Positions 1-13,800 of a DNA stretch of 64,000 nucleotides are shown piece by piece. The DNA is from Temnothorax longispinosus. Taxonomy: Eukaryota; Arthropoda; Insecta; Hymenoptera; Formicidae. The notes beneath the pieces were generated by a model. The model had not been told where the DNA came from, made no database searches, and saw only the letters and a list, made by a program, of their open reading frames with translations. Position 1 is the first letter of the stretch, and the number at the start of each line of letters is the position of its first letter. The DNA lies in NCBI RefSeq assembly GCF_030848805.1, contig NC_092367.1:17913692-17977691 (forward strand). Reading direction: 5' to 3'. The position numbers and the translations under genes were made by a program.

Positions 1-670
1 GTCCACTTCCTAAGCCAGATGAGTCATTATCGCGTCACGTTCGGCCATATGCGTTTCAAATATTCCCGGCATGAAACGCGAGTTTCCGAATAAGCTTTTT
101 ACGAGTTACACATTCTTTACTGCCGCCTGAAAATTCTGATAAATGCAAGAAATTCGCGACGGATTGAGACGACGATTATTTGACATTTTTGTGTTAGGCT
201 TTAGTTCGCTTCACATTTTTAGTTACAAACACGTGATTTTGGTGAATGTCGATTATTTCGACACGGTTTTTATTTAACAGAATTTTATAGATGCGTGGAT
301 ACTTCCATAAGTCTAATTTATTTATTCATATGATTAGATCTATAGGCAATCTTAACTTAATTATATAAAAGTCAAATCAAAATATCGGAGAGGTAATGCC
401 GTCATTAATCGAGCGTCTCACAAAAAGCCGATAATTATTTTTATAAGTAACCAGCATTGAAATCGCTCGCGATTTCAATCTTTTCTAATTACAATGCTTC
501 TTACATCATTTTAATTTTGTCATTAGAAAATTGTTATACATAATATGAATTTAGCTTTCATCATTCGTTTACAATAGGATTTCTGTTATCACAGGATATC
601 TATTATCCGGACTATTCGAGGATGAACGATTCGGATGAACGATTGCTTCAAATAATGTCGATTACATTCT

Positions 671-693
671 AAAAAAAAAAAAAAAAAAAAAAA
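671..693 (+). repeat. A(23) homopolymer
   Basis: An uninterrupted run of 23 A residues. No retroposed element or target-site duplication is recognisable beside it. Confidence 0.95.
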
Positions 694-3600
694 TAGGAAG
701 TATATTGCATATAATACCTTTTGTGAATATAACAAGACAAAAATTATAAATTAATTTCTATAATACGTCTGTAGATTTTAGACTATTAATATTAGGATTA
801 ATCTATATATATAATATATGTAATGCCTAAATGTGCTTGAGTAATCTAACACAAATGTGTGTTTATTTTTATTTACTAGAAAAATATTCGAATCTTAATA
901 ATATTAAGCGTTGTTAAGCAGGGTTAAAATAATTAAACGTTTAATTAAACGGTAAATGAATTCTAAAAGACAGTGCGAAAAAATTTAATTTGCAAATAAT
1001 GAAATGCAATAGTAATGAAAGAATTATAAAGTGATACACTTTAAAATGTAAATTTTCAAGCAAACATTTTTTTAAAACATGTTAAAATAATTAGAAGAAA
1101 CATTTTCACTTATCAAGATTAAATATTTAGATCGAAATAATGTATATAATTTTGACTTTCTTATATATTATACAATGTTATTTGCTGATATTGCAACATT
1201 GCCTATAGAGTTTAATGTACGTGTCTTGTCATGTAAACATAGAGTATTGAGTGGCGATTTTTCGGTGTCGCGTGTAAGGTTTAATCGATAAGTGATGCGT
1301 GTTCCAGTGAGCATTAAGAGTATCGATAGCCGACCGGATATTTGGCGATATCGCACGATAATGCACGATATATCTTAATGAAGCCACGTGCAAGAACTTG
1401 AGGGCTGTAAAAATCCGTCGCGCAAAAACATTGCTATATCGACAAAGCCCGAGCTTTTCAATCTATTTATCGAACACTTGCTTATTTATTGTACATTATT
1501 AAAATTTAACAACTGTGCGTTCTTACAATTGCTCTCGTTTATATAGGGATAATAATTATTATTTATTACGATTTAATATATTTGATACGTGCATTGATTC
1601 TCTTATTTTCTTATGATAAATAATTTCGGAAAGAAATCAAAAAAGCAAAAGGAACTAAATACACCAATCTTTCATTTATTTTATTTACCTAGTGTTTAAT
1701 GCGAGTTGACTGTACCAGACGTGATTCAAAAGACTAGCCGGATACGGTAGTAACGGCCAGGGTAAAAGCTTATTCTTATCTGCCATTTTGAGAAGATTTC
1801 AAAGATTTCGATTCGTTCTTATTGGCATCAATACATCATTACATTCGCCTTTAACGATGGCACATCTTCAAATTTAAAAAATCTCTATTAATTCATCACG
1901 TATTTTGATTTCTGTCTATAACTTTTGTTTTCTTCTCTCGCTTGATCAATAATATTAAATGTTGAAATTCTTCTTTCTTAACAATTTAGAGGATCTCTCC
2001 TTTCTGTCTTCTTTTCTTCCTTTATTTCATTGTTCTTCTTTTGTCTTTATTCACTTTGAATAATACAGATAGAAACTGATGAAATTTCTCTTTTCTGTCT
2101 TTCACCACGTGTATAGATTTTTAATTTACAATTTATTTGTTTTTACTTGAAGAAAATTAACGGCACATTATCGACGGTGTATTATCTTTTTGTATTTGTA
2201 TCTTTATTTATACTTCTTCATTTCTATCGGCTTGAGTAACTTCTTCAAAAATCTTTCTTGTCTTTTCAATTTTTCCGTGATTGCCACTGCCCATGATACT
2301 TTCGAGATTCTTCTTTCTTTTTCACTTTCTTCTACCTTTGTCACACAACACTGTCGTAGGTCTCTATTTTACCATAAATAACTATGACGTTTCACACAAT
2401 GACAGTTCGAATACGCGCAACAAAAGTCTAGCACACGAATAAATTAGTCCAATTAATCAAATCACTGATACTCGTGCCGTTTTCTCGAGACAGTCGCAAC
2501 TATCGGTCACTTTCACAAATAATTATCAATGGGTTGCACGAAAGGCGACTCGGGTCCGAGCGGCACGAAAAGCAGGCTACCGATTCCTTTTCGGAGTAAG
2601 CTGAAGGACTCTCCTTGTAGTTTTTGAGTGTCCTCGACGAGCACTTGACGGCTAGTGTTCCCTACCTCGAGCAGTTTCGCTTGTCAAGCACCCTCAAAGC
2701 GCAGGGCGGGTTCTACGTGGAGGCGGGGATTTCTCGTTCATCCTCCCAGTTCGTTCTCCTCGTCGCGTATCCCTCCCTGCCATCGATACCCGGCGGTAAC
2801 TTAGGGAAGGTTTTCCACGGGAGAAGCGCAGAATAGCAAAATGCTGTTGGTTTCTTTTTTATTGTTGTCATCGTCTTTAGAAGTCTTATTTATTTAAAAA
2901 ATAAACACAATGTCGATGATAAATATAACGTAATTTTCATGAAAATTTAAATAATATTTTATCTTATTTAAACTATAAGTTTGTTAAAAATAAACTGGCT
3001 GATTTTTTATCTGTATAAAGTAATCTATTTTCGACGATTGCAAGAAAAGCAAAAAATATTTGCAAATTTTTCAAGAGATAAACTGGTTTCATTGTGACTG
3101 CATGATTATTTAAAGATTTCTTTACATATTACAAAAAATTGTAATTTGAATAGTACAGTTTTAATACAATCTTCTTTTTCAAAATGTAATTTGAGGTACG
3201 TTCGCTAAAGAAAACTTCTAAAAATTCTTAAAATATTTATTGCTGTATTTTTTTTCACGTCTGTCGCGTCTTGTTAAATTTTTACATATGTAAGTTTCAC
3301 ACTTCTAGCATTCGCAATCTAGCAGAATCTCGCCACTTCGAGCGATCTTGCGAAGGATATCCTTCGCTCGGGAGACTCCGTGCGACTGGTAATGTTACCG
3401 GGGCAAGTTGCCGAGGGGTGGTACCGTCGGTCGACCAATGGGGTGGTCGCGTGTCGGGAAACCCTCGCCCGACAGCCCGGGGGTTGATTTCAATCCAGCC
3501 CGGCGAGCGAGCCAATCGCCGGGCTTCATCGATCAGGGGGCTTTTTACACCGAGAGCATACTTTACGTCGAGTGTTAATGTGAAAGAGCATTAGCGGTGC

Positions 3601-4807
3601 TTTTACTGTGTCATTTCGATTTTTCACTCGCGCTCTCTCCCTCTGCCCCCACCCTATTTTCTCCCCTTTCTCTTCCCGTTCCTCGTGGCACTCAGATCGC
3701 TGCCTATTGATACGCAAAACTGGGTTAGAAGCGTGGTCGCGACTTACGGGCGAGTGTTACACGAATGTGAACGAGATACGTATGATCAATCGACTCGACT
3801 GTGTCCTCTTTTAGGAACTTATTTGCTCGAGTAAAAAGCCGAAGGCTCGCGAATTCGAGTATAATTAAAGCTAAGGAAAATATATGCCTAAATTTTACGA
3901 AAAACGAGATGTTTCCGCAAATAAAATATTGTGCGTTTGCTCGCATCGTGTACATCATTAATTTAATAGTACAATAATATTAAATAAAGTCTTATAAAAC
4001 TAGAGCGATCGTGATTCTTTCAGGCATAGCTTACTGAAGTAAAAATCTCCAATAAAAAGACACGAAATCAAATTGAAGATGTCAATCTAAAGCTGTGATC
4101 GAAGAAGTAAAGTAGTACGGAGTAGTTGGATAAGAAGTCAGATTTGTTGCGACAGTTAAATAAACTCAGACTGCAGACTGTCAGCATAATTCAGACGAAG
4201 AGTGTGACGGCTAATTTTATAGTGAGACATTTATTACGTGCGCGTTCCGTGACGATCTCTCAGTCTTCTTTTTTTTTCTCTCCGATAATCACGATTTTCG
4301 CGCGCGCGCGAGTAAAAAAAAGACATGTCGGTGTGCAACGACAAGGCTGACCTGATTTCTTTTTTACATCCACCCACCCACTTATTATTCGCGGACACGC
4401 ATTTATTACGTCGAAGCGGCAGATAAAGCCCGTCGTTTCGCGATTATCGTTCGGCGCGACACGTATCATCATCCATCGGAATTACGGGCATAAAAATAAT
4501 TTCGCGGGCCCCGATGCGATTTGATCGAATCGAATTCGCTTCGTCACCTTTTTTCCCCAACGTTTCGATCGCAGATAAAATATTATCGCGGTAATACCGA
4601 AGCCATATTACACGTCAGGATTGTACAGCATTATTGATTACCGAAGATGTCAAGATATTGTCGTGCGCGTCACAGAATATTTTGCAACATTTTTCGTGCA
4701 ACGCGTGCACGGCGAAATCAACTTGTGCCATTTTGTAATTCTGTAATGTTAACGAAGATATATAAAGGATAAAGGGAATGAGGCCTTCACGGTGGGAAAA
4801 CCTTTTT

Positions 4808-4841
4808 CAAAGAACGCGAATTTCACAATCCGCGTTCTTTG
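4808..4841. other. Perfect 11-bp stem-loop in putative 3' UTR
   Basis: CAAAGAACGCG (4808-4818) and its exact reverse complement (4831-4841) are separated by 12 bases. On the minus strand it lies 45-78 nt downstream of the stop codon of the gene ending at 4886, so it would form in that transcript's 3' UTR. Its function is unknown. Confidence 0.6.
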
Positions 4842-4885
4842 ACGTCCCTAATTTATCTTAAACATTTCTCGGTATCTGTTAAATT

Positions 4886-7800
4886 TTAAGAAATATTTGG
4901 GTGCTCCGCTTTAAACGGGAGGTCCACACTTTTGATCTCCCGATCGAGCCGACTCTCCGAAATTGATGATACGTCGGACTCGTCGGCGTCGCTGAATGGA
5001 GTCGCAGGTTGTATCCAATCGCAAGAAGAGAGATGCCCACCTGAATGCGGGCACTCACAATAAATGCACGCGCGTACTGACGGTAGCACGGTGGAAAATG
5101 GGGTTTCGAAAAGCGCGATTTAGAAGCGAGGAACAGGTAAAGGGACAGGAGCGACGATGGGGCGAGTTTCCGGTTTATTCAGACCGGTCTTCGTACAATC
5201 GCGCGGCTCCACCACACAGAAAGTCAAAAAGTGCGGAAGAGGGTGGACCCGACTTTCCTGGTTTTCTCATGGCCGCGGCTAAATTTATATCTGGGAAATA
5301 AAATCTAACAGCTACCGGAAAGCAGAAAAACACTTGTATTTCTCAGCGGTCAAGATGCTGACGTTCAGTTATTTTATATCTGAGTTATTACTAATGCGCG
5401 ACGATTATGAACGCATAATCGTATTAACAGTAATAATATAAATAATAAATATTTGTAATAATAAATTTATGACATCAATGATTATGACTATTATTACTTT
5501 ACAAACTTTTCGCAAGTAAAAATTCTGATATGTGATGAGAGTAATTATTTAAATAGAAAATATTATTATAAACGAATAATTTTTTGTAACAAAGATTTAA
5601 AAGTACGTATAAGAATAAATGATTATTACTTTAAATAATTGGCGTCATTGGAATATTTAATAAATTGGAAATAAAGAGCGCGTAAAATTGATTATGATAT
5701 GCAATTGATATTAATGTTACAATATTGACAAATAATTATTAAAACTATTGATACGGGGTGTCATAGTATTTTTAAAAATGTTATTGCATGTGCTATAAGA
5801 TCCTTAGTTTATAAAAGTTCAGGATGGCAGTTTAAGAGTTCGAACGATACGTGCATTGATTCGTTCGATGCACATCGCATCGTCTAACTCGGTTAGAATC
5901 GTGTTCAACACGAGAAAGAGACCCGCGAGACGTCCATCGTTTTTCTCGGATTTCTCGTCTCCCCTCGACCCGCTCTTCGTCCCGGAAGTTCCGAGCGTTG
6001 GCGGGAAAAAATGGAGAAGTCTCGAGCTCTCCGGGCAATCGAGCAACATTTGCTGAGCTCCCACGACTGTTTGGCGATAGCTGTGCCAACTTGTTTCGAG
6101 CACGCAACCCAATTTGTCTGCGTCTCATTGTTTTACTGTTCTCTCCCTCACCCCCGCCGCGTATAGTCGCTTCACCGGTGCAGTTGTGCCCGCGAATTAT
6201 TGCAACCCTCCAATGATCGAGTGGAGTCTTCCCGAACTTTCTAGTTTAATAACATTTTTGGATGCAAACTTGCGAGTGCAAACGACATGACGAGGATTTA
6301 ACTCGATATTTTGAAATACTGCTTTGTTCTATAGTTTTTTTCGTTTGTAATATAATTCTGCGGCTTTAATGGAAGAAGATGAATCATATTTTGGAACTAA
6401 GTCAGACATTTTTAGTCGCTATAAAAGTTGGTCACGTTACGGCAATATTAATTTGAGAGGTGATAAGTGCTATAATATTACTGAAATTTAAGGTATAATA
6501 TATTTTTGTCTAAGTTCTAAGCAATATCTTAATATCCGCTATTTATCAAAGAAAACATAATCTAGGTTTTCTTCTGTGACTAATTGATTTCATCGCTGAC
6601 TCAACCCTCATTTTTACGTTGTAGTATCGCCACTGTCTTCGTATTAGCACTCGTGGAAACGAACCCTTAGCTTAAATGTAGCAGTTAACAGTTTATTGCT
6701 TATTGTCGCGAGACACAGAATTTTATTGCCACCAAACAGCGGTTCAAATTAACCAGATGGTCAAACGAAGACCCTTCTTTCTCGTTCGTCTTCTTGCTTT
6801 TCCTCTACCTTTTGTGTCCGAAGTGGCCAACTATCGGTTTATGTTCTTTTAAAAATCACGAAAATACTTCCGACGGATAACATCGGAAATGTCTTGAAAA
6901 TCTGAAAAGTAAATCCGACGGATTAACTCGATCAAAAAGTAGGTTGGTTTTTTCAAACTGGATTAACTCGGTGGTCAGCTTGCTAGACCGTTTACCTTTT
7001 ATATTTTTAAACACTATAACAATCGGCATTTTAAACTTAACATTTAAGTTAATAAACAACAGATTGTCATTTAAATCCATCTTGCAAAATTTCTTAAAGC
7101 CATACAATAAATGCTTCTGTTGTGCACGTATAAAATTTACCGATAATAGTAACTTGTAAATATATTAAGGGAATTTTCGGAGCAACTTTGGGTCTCATTT
7201 TATTATTAAACAGCAGACTTATATTTTTAATAATGTTTGATCGAACAATTAATTAATAATTTAGTTTATATTCAGTATACACGTGTGTATAATATTTTAG
7301 TAATAAATTATTAGTAGATATTGCGTATAAAACGAGAAATAAAATATTGCTCTTTTTAATGCATAGATATTCTTTTCATCTTGAATCGCCTGCAGAACCG
7401 AATGGAGAACGACAGACTTCGGAAGGCTCAAAGCTAAATTTCATGAAAATACTTGCCGGCCGAGTGGCCACTTGACACTTCGGGATTTTCTTATTTCTGG
7501 AATTCAGGTGTGTCCCGGAAATGGGAAACGTGTCACGATGAATGACCATTCACCCATTTGACCGGATATCTTGCTATTAACATCACAATATCGATACCTG
7601 CCGATGCCAGCAGCCGAAAGAAAAACACCTGAGATCGTGCCGACCGTCCTTTATATTTTATCACCGGTACGTGTAGAGGAGAAATGTTCTCTTAAGTTTT
7701 CAAGTAACCCTGACCACATCCCACCATTCCAGAGCCATGAATTTTTTTCCTCGGGATATCGCATTTGGAACGCAGATAATTTCTTACTAGTATATACGTG

Positions 7801-10800
7801 TGGTCAAGGTTTGAGCTAACATTTGCGCTCGAGCATCTAGTAACCTCAGGCTATCGAAATGATCTCTCTCCCTCTCCTTTTTTTTCTCTGTATAGGATAT
7901 TATAACTCGAGTGGTTGTTAAAGAGAATTTTAACGACCTTGACAGGACAATTGAACGAAAAGGTTCCCCTTTTTCTTTTGGCCTTTTGAACACCTTAAAA
8001 AAGATGCCGACTCTAATATGTTAACTTATTGTAAAAAAATTACGGATATTATCGTATACACGCTATACTCAAAAGCCTTTTCAAAAAAGTTACAAAAGTA
8101 ACTGAAGGAATTTTTTTTGTATTTTTAACATCTATTCACAGAATAGCTTCCATATTTTCACGAAGCCATGACCAATGTAGCATAATGCAAATAATGATCT
8201 TTAAAAATGTAATAATAACACATAAAAATCAATTGTTTTTTAATATTATGCATTACTTACGTTTGATATTATTTAACATTTAAATATCTTATGATATTTT
8301 TAACGATCAAAAGAGTGGAACATACTCTGCTTTAATAATTAGTAATTTCTATTAAATTATTGATTTTTTTTCTTAAGTGACATATATTACGGATACTAAT
8401 GATGAAAAAATATTCTACAATGATTGACATCTATCAATGTTTAACGTAATCGATAAAAAAAGCTGTGCTTTTCTTCCACCGTTGCTCTCATTGAGACTGA
8501 CTGAAAGAAAAGCCGTTTGAATTTGATAGAAACCGATCGAAGAATATCTTATGTTCATTCATAAAGTCAGCACAAAGAAGGGCGATGGAGCCCTGCAGGA
8601 GTATGAATGAACGTAGTATGAAGCTTAGTATAGACCGGACGACGTAGGTCCCGAGGGACACTTCTTTAGTATTCCCGTTCAAGAGGCCTGTTGAGAAGGT
8701 CGCTCTTCCATAAAATAAGCCCCTCGTCCAAGCCGTGTGTTGTTAGACACGATCTAGACTTGGCACGGTTCGTTAAAAGCCACCAGCCACCGGCGTCGTT
8801 TAAGAACTGCTTAAGATGTTATTTTTAAGTATGCCGGAATGATGAGTTTTTCCTTCTTGCAGTCCGCACAGGTAAAGAAAGTGGTCATGAGCAAACTAAA
8901 ATGTCACACTTGAATTTTCAAAAGATGTTTTTCTTTCAAACGTATTTGCAAATATGTTGCCTAAAAAGGATTGGGATAATTAATCAAACAAGCTGATGAA
9001 AATAATGCGTATATATTACAAAGTGAAAAACTGTGTCCTCTCTGTTCATCACGTGGTTTTCACATATCCGGAAGTAACAAAAGAAAAAAACTGAGATGAT
9101 CATAGGGATAAGGTGTATGTAAAAATAAGAATTAGGTGGTAATATGTTAAATTAAATAATTGTTCATTCGGCGAGATGTTCGCTGATTCGACGACCTCGC
9201 GATCTCGCAGGTGCAACGTACGAACGGGGGAAGTAGCAGAATCGTATATATCGCGTAGTGGAATACGATTAATCCGAAATTTATGATGGAAACCAACAGG
9301 TGTCGGCATACCGCACGGCCCTTTTCGCTCCTCGTGTGTGTCCCGGTGTGTAACAAGGCGTACCACTCTACGCCGGAGGATTCGCCTAACCGATATGCGT
9401 GACTGCTCTTAAACGTTCGCTTCCGGTTTCCGGTACTATCGGCTTAATCAGATATGTTAATTGCCCGCGCGAACGCGCGGTGATCGGGTAATCCTTTTAA
9501 TATCTCGAGATTAATTGGCAAAGACGTTTTCGTTTTCATCGAATAATGTATTAAATACGTGTTGTGGTGTTACAAAATAGAGCACGCTTATCTTCTCCTC
9601 GATAGATCAAATATTTGATGATTTCATTTTAAGATATACGATTTATTTACGGATAATATTAAGTTTGCCTATTATAAGTTTTTCTATTTTATTTTGAATT
9701 TGATTTAACATTCGGTAAGAATTTTAGGATTGATTAATCTCGCATGTAGCTAGAAGTTATCATCTAAAATCCAGAGTTTTATTAGATAGCGTGAAAGATA
9801 AAAATCAGCTAAATGCTGTTATTTTAAATCGTTATTTTCGACACAAAACACATTGTGCCTGTAAAGACTCTTTCGCTGTTGAGCTTTTTACCTGTAATCC
9901 TCCTCGTTGCTGACGTAATCGGGCGGTATCAAATGCCAAGAAGCATCATAACAATCGTCGTATCCGGCTGCCATTTTTCTCGATTTTTTCCTCACCGTTT
10001 GGATTGACGAACGTGTCCGTTTCTGCAGTCGACACAAAAGTCGGAATATCCCGCGGCTTTCTGACTAAGTCAAAAACGTACCGCCGTCGGCTGACTCATC
10101 CAGGAGTCAACCGAAGGAATTCCTTCACGATTTCGTACAGTCCTTCAATACGTTAATCTTTTCTCGAGAGCGATAGACCCGCGTTTCATGCTTGCATTCC
10201 TCGAAAATTCTACGCGTTTTTCGCATCGAAGTGTCATCGCATATTCTTCTGCAATGATTCTGCGACACGAGTCTTCTGCGACGAATTTGAACAAAGTGGA
10301 AGAAAGGAAGTCCTACGAAGTCTTCCGTTTGATGTGGCGCGATTAACTTATATATCCTCGAAAATTTCTCGAAAAATTGAATTTGCAATACGATTCACCG
10401 ACGTTAAAACGGATACGACGAGCGATTAATAACGCGATCATCATTAATCGTTGAAATACACGAATAATTCCTCTCGAAAATAAGTTTTCAAGATTTTCAC
10501 TTTCTTTCTAACGACCTCGCGCGTGATAGCTACTCGACAAATATTTGTTGGAGGAGCAACTCGGCACTCAAAAGAGGAATTTAATGAAAATTATCGTGGA
10601 AAACAGCACCAAGATTATACTGCCGTGTCCGCCTCGTGATAACGAGGTTTTACTGAGAACTATGTGGCAATATATCGATCACCTATATATTGTATCAAAA
10701 ATATGGCTACCTGATAGGAGCTCCGGCAACGTTATCGGCGCGATAACACCCTACATAGATTAGTTTGACTACCGCAAATCATAACGTCGAAGGGGGGCCG

Positions 10801-13800
10801 AAATATAATCGAGTCTCATCGATCTCGAATGATGCAAGAGACTTACATTTGCATCGTTGTTTTTCCCTGCACTTATATATTTAAATTACATTTCCAAATA
10901 ATTAATTTTTCTTTCTCATATATATAATCCAGTTATTATCGTGGGTTTATAGATTAAACAGTACAATAGCTTTTTATACGAATTAAATTTTAATATAATA
11001 TTAATTAAAACACGATTCTCTCACATATACATTTTGTACACATAAATACAGAAAATATATGGATAAGTATGTATGTAGATTGCATATGTCCAAAATTCGA
11101 TTCATTATTACGCACGTGTGCCATTTAATGATTAAAAGATAGAAAATATTTATCTTTCACTTGCAACTTCATAATCGCAAAAGAGAAAAAAGGAGAAAAT
11201 TATATAGATTGCCGTATCTATCACGTGTAAAATGATTTTAAGATATTAATGTTCGATAGTGCATTGCCAGGCTGGGATTTTCTACTAGGCTGTGGTGACG
11301 CAGCGTAATTTCAGTAAACACATGCGCATTTTTATTATCATTATCGATATTATTTTCTAATTACGTTTTGGTTATTGTACAATCACCCAGTTTCATTCTC
11401 GTTGATCGATTCGATATCAATACAGTACATACGGATAACTGTAATTAAATTATCATCAGCTGGAGTGCATTCGGAAAAAATCGTAAAGATAAAAAAATGA
11501 AAATTTCAGATAACAATGTTATAAATGCATTGAATGAGAAACAGCGACTCTAGAGAGGTAGTAATCGGCCAATTGTTGTTGCTACTCGACAGTCAGTTGT
11601 ATATCGTACAATTTGTTAATGACAAGAGACCCTCGAGGTGAAGTATCCGCGGCTTAACCGACAAGTGCTACCGAACGGAGCCCGCTACGAGTGCACTTGA
11701 TAAAGTAACATCGTTTCCCTCACTATCTGTATTTATGTATTTATGCAGCGATTCGCACAGATAAGCCAATCTTCGCGTCACATAATATTAATTGCTGTAA
11801 TTATCGCGAGAGACATCATCTTTGTGTTAAATAAATAAAAAATCGCGTTAAGCAACATTTGACGATAGAAAACATTTGTGGAAGAATAATAATGGCGGTC
11901 CACGATGATCAAGCGCGGAACGTTAGATACCGTTGTCGTGTGGTGTAACTTCTTCGTTAAATTTCCAGGACGCCGTGACACCGTTTATCTGTCCAGCACA
12001 TCTATGACATATGGGTCTAATCTCCGCTTATCGCGGTTAAAGCGATAAGGGCGAGTTGTTGCGCATCGCAAAAATGGACGCGCTCGCGGTATCTCTAATA
12101 ATTTTATGGAAAGGTGGGGTAAAGAAATTGCGAGCGCCGTATAAGCGTGTAAAAGATTGATATAATTTCGAGCGACGCAAAAATTTGTGTCTCGGAAGAT
12201 AAGGGGTCGTAACGAGCTATCAATCATTTTTGCCCGGTATTGATTTAAAGTATTTTATCATCAGTTGCCGTTGAATATTGTGACTCTTATAATTAGTTGA
12301 TATAATAATGAAATAATCGTTCAATAATCAACAAGAAGCGTGTTCGTACGGTTAAATAATTTATTATTGTAAGATCAACAGTATCTACATTTAATAATAA
12401 TAATAATATAAAACGATTTTTGTTGTTAAGTATTATTATACATTTATGAGAAAGGAAGACATTATCATAATTTATTATAATATATCAATTAGAGGGGGGT
12501 TACACAGATATAAAAATTATACATTACATCGCTATTGATCTTCGCGCATATTTTGCATTTTGTTGATTAGAATAAAAATAATTAAAATTACAGACTCAAA
12601 ATTACGAAATAATGTATCAGAGAATGAATAAGCGTACGTAATAGGAATTATTTTGCTTCTCCACATGTGATCATCATCGATTGAGAAATGCGATCGTTCT
12701 AAAAAGGAATGTGGACGATGGCGATAAATACTTATATTATATCGCAAAAAAAACATTTATAATTATAACTTAAATTAAAGGCTAAATTTAAAATGTTAGA
12801 TGATAATGCATTAACTAGTGTGTAAAAGTATACTATGAATTTTCTTATTTTGCTTTGCGTAACAAAATATATTTAGAAGCGTTTTCTACATCTACCTTAA
12901 CACGTATAGTCTTTCTGTTATAGTATAAAGAAAAAATCTAAAGTTTGCATATTATGCAAGATACAAATATGCGCGTCGATAAAAATTGAATTTTTGCTGA
13001 TACCGATATATCGACCCATGACTTATATTATAAGACATAATAATCGTTGCTACAGATGTTATTATACATATAAATAAGTGAGTATATATGCAAAAAGAAT
13101 CAGTTCAACAGCGTTCCGGAGATAACACGCAAACTTTAGCCATATTTTCGCACGCGCTGCATTTTGCACTACCGTATCGAAGAAACAACATATACAATTT
13201 ATGATCACAATTACGTAATTGTCGAGACAGACACGATGTTTCGTCTAAATACGATAGTGCCCGCGTACTTTGAACGTACCGTCGTGATTTAGATGCAGTT
13301 ACATCCGCTTGTTGGCTTGTCTACAAAGTTTCCATCGTAAAGCTTATCGCTGAACCGGATTCAGGAAAAAGATTGACTGTCTAAATGAGGAATAATCACA
13401 CTACGCACACTTTGAAGTTGCGAATCGACGATAATCCAATTAATCATCTGGAATCATATCCCGATGATAAGTGCCCTTTTGGAGTAAAAGTGATGTAGAG
13501 CGATTCAGAAATAGCGTACGGATTAATTTTTCCTCTGTCACATTATGCAAATTATAATTTCATTATTATAGAAAGAAGCATGATTGCGTTAAAGTGAAAA
13601 TGCGCGATATTGGACGACGTACTTTGGACCAGTTATACTTTGGACATAGTTCGGACAAAATCTTCCAGAAAGAAACGCAAGTGTTAAAAATTTGACGAAA
13701 CATCTGTAAACATTTTAATTCGTCAAATAATTTTTCAGAATAATAATTGATAAGCGACTACGACGGAGGTCTTTTACAATCTCGACTTTTATTCGGATAT

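Larger units (their letters stand above)
1..4885. other. Gene-poor flank, no coding gene supported
   Basis: Mostly AT-rich sequence with no reading frame that I can support. It holds a 23-base A tract (671-693) and two GC-richer blocks, at about 2520-2836 and 3330-3540. Each block carries short open frames on one or both strands without clear splice context. The second block contains two CCAAT-like motifs (around 3436 and 3511) and could be a promoter or CpG-rich regulatory block. The distal part, next to 4885, should contain the 3' UTR of the minus-strand gene that ends at 4886. Confidence 0.5.

Noticed and set aside
5819..6128. Two overlapping minus-strand ORFs of ~97 codons
   Set aside because: They are open in two frames at once because of GC content. 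No polypyrimidine acceptor or phase fit to the surrounding gene was found.
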